Source of the DNA: Codonopsis lanceolata | Lineage: Eukaryota; Streptophyta; Magnoliopsida; Asterales; Campanulaceae | NCBI GenBank assembly: GCA_013146195.2 | Contig: CM028378.1 | Coordinates: 94,056,057-94,120,056 of the forward strand | DNA length: 64,000 nt | Direction: 5' to 3' | Part shown: in pieces, positions 58,529 through 64,000 of the stretch | How the letters are laid out: each line of letters begins with the position of its first letter | Numbering within the stretch: the first letter of the stretch is position 1 | The notes under the pieces: generated by a model | Told to the model about the DNA's origin: nothing | The model's database searches: none | The model's input: only the letters and a program-made list of their open reading frames with translations | Made by a program: the position numbers and the translations under genes

Positions 58529-59796
58529 ATGGATCCAAGAGATACTCATTTTTTTCAAAATTTTTGAATTCTTGAAAATGAAGAAAATCAAAATACACCT
58601 AACTCTCGTGTTCGAAAATGTTCAACATTCTCAATTTTCTTCTACTCCGCAATACCCCCAATACCCACCTAATTTTCCCAACAATCCAAATGTTCCCAAC
58701 TATCCAAATTTCTACATGCCGCCAAATTTTACAAATTTTCCAAATTTCCAGAATTTTCAAGTTCCTCAAACTATTGGGAATTCATCTGGTAATGTTCATT
58801 TTCAACCGAATTATTGGCAACCGACGGGAAACCCATTTTTCACTCCACAAGGTACGCCCCGTGCAATTTCTCAACCTTATATATCTTCTAATGAGTCACG
58901 TCCAACAAGTGTAGATAGGACTTCTCGGTAATTTTCTCAGGCGCCAATCAATTTACAAACAATTGATTTGGATGACCCAGCGGTAACAACACAAGTCTCA
59001 AGCACGTGCAAGATGGACCAAGGATGAAGATCTTGCTCTTTGAAAACTATTAGCCAATGTCCAATAATTGGTAATGGTCAAAAGGGTGCGCAATATTGGA
59101 AGCGTGTAGCTGATTATTACAACGAGCATCGCCCAAGTGAATCGATTCCAAGAGATATCGCGAAGTTGACACCACGTTGGTCAACTAGAATTGCTCCATC
59201 TGTGAGAAGCTTCAACGAAATCTACAATAGGCTTGTCAATGCTAAACACAGCGGTTGGAGCGATGATATTTTAATGAAAATGCAAGGGCGATACCATCAA
59301 GAAAAAGGTACTCACTTTCATTTTGATCATGTGTGGGAAGTGTTAAGAAATTCTTAGTATCATATTTTAGTCAAACAGATCTTCTTCACACCAATAAAAA
59401 GTCTAAGACGCCGACTCAGATGGCGGTTATTCTAAAACTAGTGTGGATCTTTGAAGATGTAGAAGATATTGATTTACGTACTCGTCCGATGGGAAGAAAA
59501 GCGGCAAAAAGAATGCGAAAGGTAAAGGAAAAGTAGAAAAATCTTCGATGTAGATGAGTTGCATACAATCACATGTTGTCGTTAGATAAGTACTCGAAAT
59601 TAAAAAATTGAAGCGGAAGCAAAAAACTTCAAGCGGAAGTTATTTGCAAGAGAACAAAGAAAAGAGCGTGAAAGGTTCATAAAGGACATAAAATTTCTTT
59701 TGAAGATACCTCAAACATGACTAACAGGTTGCCATACATCGACATGGATGCGAGCAAGTAAAGGCACAGTTGAGGAAGAAAGGATATGAATTTTAA
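58529..59796 (+). pseudogene. Harbinger ORF1, Myb/SANT plus NAM-associated domain
   Basis: It starts MDPRDTHFFQNF at 58529, with a TGA soon after (about 58565). The N-terminal region is Pro/Asn/Phe-rich with PNFPNNPNVPNYPNF repeats (58618-58931). The Myb/SANT-like DNA-binding domain spans about 58990-59350: IIGNGQKGAQYWKRVADYYNEHRP, then RSFNEIYNRLVNAKHSGWSDD, then FDHVWEVLRN. The NAM-associated C-terminal region follows in broken frames (MGRKAAKRMRKVKEK, 59480-59536) to about 59796. Such proteins are often annotated 'glutathione S-transferase T3-like' although they are transposon-encoded. At least three disruptions are visible. Confidence 0.85.
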
Positions 59797-59799
59797 TTA

Positions 59800-59950
59800 T
59801 TAATGTTTTTCTGTAACTTTATTTAATTAAAGTTTGTATGGAACTTTAATTAATGTTTTTATGTAACTTTAATTAATGTTTTTATGTAACTTTAATGTTT
59901 TTATGTAACTTTAATTAATGTTTTTATGTAACTTTAATGTTTTTCTGTAT
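59800..59950. repeat. AT-rich tandem repeat after ORF1
   Basis: Six to seven units of about 18-24 bp with tgtttttatgtaactttaat. Counterpart of 14165-14410. Confidence 0.9.
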
Positions 59951-60392
59951 AATATGTATTTTATTGATAATTTATTAATTAAATTATAAATTATTTAAAT
60001 TGTGAATAATAATATTATTTATAAATTAATTAATGTCATTATTTATAATTTAATTATTGATTTGTTTGAGAAATATAAAAATAAGATTGAAGTGTAAAGT
60101 TAATGATGCCAACCAAGATGTATAAGAAGATTAGGAATGGGAGATATATTCTTAAATGGAATAAGCGGTGAGATATAGGAATAATAGCATTGAGGATGCT
60201 CTAAGAAAAGATTACCATGTCGGTGTCAACAAGAAGACGTGTTCGTCAGCCGCACAATTGACACGGTCTTTGAAAAGAGTTATTCCGTTGACATAAGTTA
60301 ATGGGGCCGCCGTCATCCTTTGACCCAGCAAGTGTGGAAAGCTTCTGAAAATGCAAGCTCAATTCTTCCTCTCCCCCTCTCCCTCTGAAACC

Positions 60393-60402
60393 TATATATA
60401 TA
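60393..60402 (+). promoter_or_regulatory. TATA box of SDR copy D
   Basis: tatatatagc 130 bp before the ATG, preceded by an impure CT-rich tract; the conserved position in all four copies. Confidence 0.65.
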
Positions 60403-60522
60403 GCTGCTGCATCTTGGGTTCAGATCATAACTTGCTATTGCTCTCTCTACTTCTTACGAGTACAAAGTCTCAATTCGTCTTCATACTTTGAAAACTCTCT
60501 CATTCGATTCTGTTAAGCAAAA

Positions 60523-62849
60523 ATGGTGTGGGTTTTGGGCTGCAAAGGAGAATCTGGGTTTTCTGCTAAATCTACAGCTGAGGACGTTACCGAAGGAGTT
60601 GATGGAACTGGCCTTACTGCCATTATTACAGGTCTGGGTTGAAAAATTTCATACATAGTTTTTTTTCTTTTTGGTGGATTTTCTTGGTTTCCCAGTCATC
60701 TGTTGACTGTTGACTGTTGCATTTCTTGTTCATTTTTCTTTGATGGGTTTGTTTGATTATCAACAATGAAAGCCTCATTTTCATGGTACGAATATCTCAA
60801 TATTGGAAGGTTGTTAAAAAGTTTGTAAGCAAACATGAAAACATTGTTGTCTTTGTGGCATTACATCGAGCAGGTTATATTCAGCTTCTTAAGTGCCTAG
60901 CTTTAGCATTCTCCTCATGTAGGGGCTACCTGAAAATGTAATTGTAATTAGTAGATTAATTTTGAACAATTGCTGAACATAAACGAACAATTTGGACTTG
61001 TGGTTACTCTTTTTTTTTTTAAAAAAATAACAGAAACAAACTGATTTTATTACTTAATATTTACAGTAAATAAAACTGTGAATATCAGATATAATTTGAA
61101 AGTAATATACATCCTGAAAGAGGCCTACATGTTTTCGGGAAGAGGTTTCATCTATATCTTTTTTGGTTTATTTTCTTCTTTTATTGTTTATTTGCCATTT
61201 GAAGAAGCTGGCAAGAGATATAGACGTGATAGAAATTTTGTTTTTGCCTTTTTGAAGTTCTTATATAAAATATTTACACAATTTCAGGAGCTACAAGTGG
61301 TCTAGGCGCAGAAACTGCTCGTGTCCTTGCCTTGCGTGGTGTACATGTTGTTATGGCAATCAGAAACGTCGATGCTGCCAAAAAAGTAAAAGAAAGCATC
61401 CTAATGAAAACCCCCAATGCTAAAATTGATATTATGGAGTTAGATGTCAGCTCACAAGCATCAATAAGAAGTTTTGCATCCAAATACGTTTCCTCTGGTC
61501 TTCCCCTCAACATCCTCGTGTAAGTGAACTATATGATGATATTGAGTTTAGTAGTGCGTTACCATTGTATATTCTTCCATATCATATATATATTGTTGGT
61601 CAGTTTAAGTTAGATCTTGCCAGGACTAAATTTGTTGTTTTCGGTCTTAAGTCTAAATGCAGGGATTATGGGTGTTCCTTTCTCACTCTCCAAAGACAAA
61701 ATCGAGAGTCAATTTGCTACAAACCATCTAGGTATGTTTCTGTTACCAAATTGAAAAGCTATTGTCCTTAAAACATGCTATAATGAGCTTAAGTGAATCC
61801 TTGTTTTTCTTTATTTTAGGGAATTTCCTTTTGACCAATCTTCTACTGGACACCATGAAAAGTACTGCACATAAAAGCCACAAAGAGGGAAGGATTGTTA
61901 TTATTTCATCCGAACTTTATACAATGACTTACAAGGGAGGAATTATGTTTGACAAATTAAATGAAGAAAAGAGGTAAAAGGGGGAAAATTATTATTGGAT
62001 TTGAGGAAAATGAAGTAACTGTATTTGTTTTTCTGACTCCATGAATATATTTTACAGCTATTCAAGTCTCTCAGCTTACGGGCAATCAAAGCTCGCTAAT
62101 ACACTGCACGCAAACGAGCTAGCAAGTCGCTTTAAGGTAATTTTTTCTTCTTTAAGCAACTATCTGTTTTTTTGTTTGTTTAATACATGATTCTTAAATA
62201 ATTTTCATGTAGTCAATCCTATCAAGAAACAGAGGTTGTATGTTTGATTCTTTTCCAAAATTTGCAGGAAGAAGGAGTGAATATTACTGCTAATTCACTA
62301 CATCCCGGAGTTATTCCAACCAATCTTGCCCGTCATTCAAATGTGATGGGAGGTACTTCCTACGACTTCTTTACTTGCGTTTTCACGTAATAAAAAATGT
62401 TACATTAGTTTACTTGTAAACAGACTCTGTTTTGGGACTTGCTGAACATGAAAAAAGGGTTCAAAGACATTAATAAAAAACTGAGAATTTGAAATAATTT
62501 GGTGTTAATGATGTTCTACCTTTCTACATGCAGTTGTCTTCCATGTGTTTCTCAAAGCATTCCTCAAGACCATTCCTCAGGTTGGTTATCTATCTTACAA
62601 TCTTGTCCTTCAATACAAGGATTCTAATTAATCACTTCGGTTCAATTTAGGCATCATCCTTAACTATCATTGCTTTGGTTCCAGGGCGCTGCAACTACAT
62701 GTTATCTGGCATTGAATCCAAAGGTGACCGGTGTTAGTGGTGAATATTTCGCGGACAGCAACATCGCCAAAAGGAACGAACAGTCTAAAGATCCAGAACT
62801 AGCCAAGAAATTGTGGGATTTCAGTTTGACCTTGACCAATTCGAAGTAA
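60523..62849 (+). CDS. TIC32-like short-chain dehydrogenase, copy D
   Basis: Eight exons: 60523-60631, 61288-61519, 61652-61731, 61820-61973, 62058-62136, 62268-62352, 62534-62580, 62685-62849; 951 nt, 316 residues, stop TAA at 62847-62849 where the other copies use TGA. All introns are GT-AG. SDR motifs are complete (TGATSGLGAE 36-45, LNAG 115-118, Asn138, Ser171, YGQSK 199-203). Copy-specific changes include VTEGVDG in exon 1, SILMKTPNAK in exon 2, LASRFK in exon 5, and VTGVSGEYFADSN plus KRNEQSKDPEL in exon 8. The most diverged coding sequence of the four, but every frame is open. Same orientation as C, about 19 kb away. Probably functional; substrate unknown. Confidence 0.92.
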
Positions 62850-63059
62850 CGGGTGGGGTCGTTAACTCCATTTAGCGCTCTCTTTGTAGCTATAAGTAGA
62901 AATTTTGTCGAATGTGTTTCATTTTGTCTGCATAATATAAGATACGAGTGTACTCTTTTCATGTAGTGTGTTTAGTAAAAGGATTGGTTGAATATATGAG
63001 TTTTTTTGTAACATACCTCTATGACTATCAATGTGATTCTTGCACTTTCAAGTGTCATT

Positions 63060-63505
63060 AGGAGCTCAAACATGTTATCAACCTTGTGTGCACAACGGAA
63101 TAGTTTGCAAACAATTAACATATTAATCTAAGATCAATCAAAGAAAATAGAGAGAGAGATTGAGGCCAACAGACTATTGAAATTTTATTATGTCAACCAT
63201 AAACACGTTCTAGTTTTACAATTATATATAGGGATACGACACCAAACCCTAAATTACCTAAACAAGGAAATCCGTAAACAGATATGCCGCATCGATGCGG
63301 TTGCATTGCCTTAGGCGATGTGACCGCTTCACCATCGGGTGCGGTCGCATTCGTCTCCTAAGTGCGACCGCATTGACGACAGTAACATCCTCTCTGGATT
63401 TTTGATGCGCCCCGATTGTCCAAGGATGTGATCGCTTTGCAATGCGGTCACATTATCCTACCACGATGCACCCGCATTATTGCTAAAACCCCAACAGTCT
63501 GTACC
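63060..63505 (-). mobile_element. LTR-like fragment
   Basis: Read on the minus strand, it has a start-like tgttggggttttagc and an end-like ttgataaca. Its 3' part (aataaaatttcaatagtctgttggcc) resembles 55800-55850 inside the hAT element. The middle (63290-63480) contains several g(a)ccgcatt/gcggtcgcatt words in both orientations. No target-site duplication is found, so the limits are uncertain. Confidence 0.35.
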
Positions 63506-64000
63506 CCTGGAGGACTTGGCTTATTCCCAGGATAATCGAGCTATCCTATTCCCAACAAACCTAGAGGTTGAAAGAGCGGATTTGGTGCCTATCACTTTCC
63601 CAATTTGTATCTTAGCTTCCCAAACTCTATTTTAACACAATTATCGATCACAATGATTGTGTTCGAATGATCCAACGATTAGACTCTTGAACATAGATAT
63701 GGATGAAACTATTTTAATTGGTAAAAAGTTTTGAATATTCAAAAGGTGTGTTACTCCAAAGAAATCTTATCTGCTGATGGTAGTTCATCTTCACAATATA
63801 TAGTTGGAAAGAGATACAACTCCATGAAAATCCAAATGTAGATGTTCATCCAAACCACTATTCAAAGCCAAATCTAGAAGAAAGACTCACCAGGTGTTAT
63901 TGTCAAAATGTTGCCAACCGTTTGTAGTGGGTGGCCTGGGGGTTCGATCCTTAATGGACATCATCAAAGCTTATTTCTTGAACTTATGGTGGCATTTCTC
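63506..64000. other. Unassigned terminal sequence
   Basis: No gene recognised. The words around 63520-63620 (ctggaggacttggcttattcc, gcggatttggtgcctatcac) look like degraded retrotransposon leader sequence, but no domain can be read. Confidence 0.35.

Larger units (their letters stand above)
58046..60201 (+). mobile_element. Nonautonomous PIF/Harbinger element carrying only ORF1
   Basis: The left end GAGCATCCCCATTGCT and the reverse complement of the right end (GAGCATCCTCAATGCT) match at 14 of 16. A perfect TAA duplication flanks it (58043-58045 and 60202-60204). It contains the Myb/NAM-associated ORF1 relic and its downstream AT repeats but no transposase, so it depended on a relative for movement. 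Confidence 0.92.

Overview
This is a stretch of plant nuclear DNA, almost certainly from a eudicot. The evidence is an AT-rich background, an eight-exon gene family with canonical GT-AG introns, plant-specific domains (B3, berberine-bridge-like oxidase, NAM-associated, SWIM), and transposon families typical of angiosperms (Copia, Tat-type Gypsy, TRIM, RNase H-bearing LINE, MULE, hAT, PIF/Harbinger, Stowaway, Tourist, Helitron). The species cannot be named from the sequence alone.

The host content is small. Four copies of one gene encode a TIC32-like short-chain dehydrogenase/reductase of 316 codons: A (16549-18807, minus), B (31914-34204, minus), C (41559-43895, plus) and D (60523-62849, plus). 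Every copy has eight exons of exactly the same lengths (109, 232, 80, 154, 79, 85, 47 and 165 nt), and a TATA box lies about 130-140 bp before each ATG. B, C and D are intact by eye. Copy A has lost the AG acceptor of intron 3. Two other host genes are dead: the last exon of a B3-domain gene split by a retrotransposon (1822-4781), and a full-length but frameshifted FAD-linked berberine-bridge-like oxidase (6313-7899, minus).

Layout: 1-1800 small DNA transposons; 1822-4781 B3 exon with a nonautonomous LTR element; 4848-6147 hAT and Stowaway elements; 6313-7965 oxidase pseudogene; 8058-12937 degenerate Ty1-copia element (minus); 12938-15290 PIF/Harbinger remnant; 15290-16290 diverged repeats with a Tourist MITE; 16549-18950 SDR A; 19690-20098 Helitron end; 20376-20933 TRIM; 21537-26891 MuDR-like MULE interrupted by a solo LTR; 26892-31632 another probable solo LTR holding a 5'-truncated LINE; 31640-36110 SDR B duplication block with its own insertion; 36730-37671 hAT element; 38150-39140 LTR-like sequence; 39598-40912 solo LTR; 41245-44060 SDR C; 45000-54432 Tat-lineage Gypsy element (minus) with an antisense ORF; 55015-57557 three-level nest of DNA transposons; 58046-60201 nonautonomous Harbinger; 60240-63000 SDR D; 63060-64000 LTR-like sequence.

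The window reads as a small SDR cluster (two minus copies facing two plus copies) spread over about 46 kb by repeated transposon insertion. Most transposon coding regions are visibly inactivated. The clearest observations are insertion histories that can be reconstructed from target-site duplications or, in one case, from an empty site in a paralogue, and the splice-site defect in SDR copy A. I saw no novel enzymatic or defence system.
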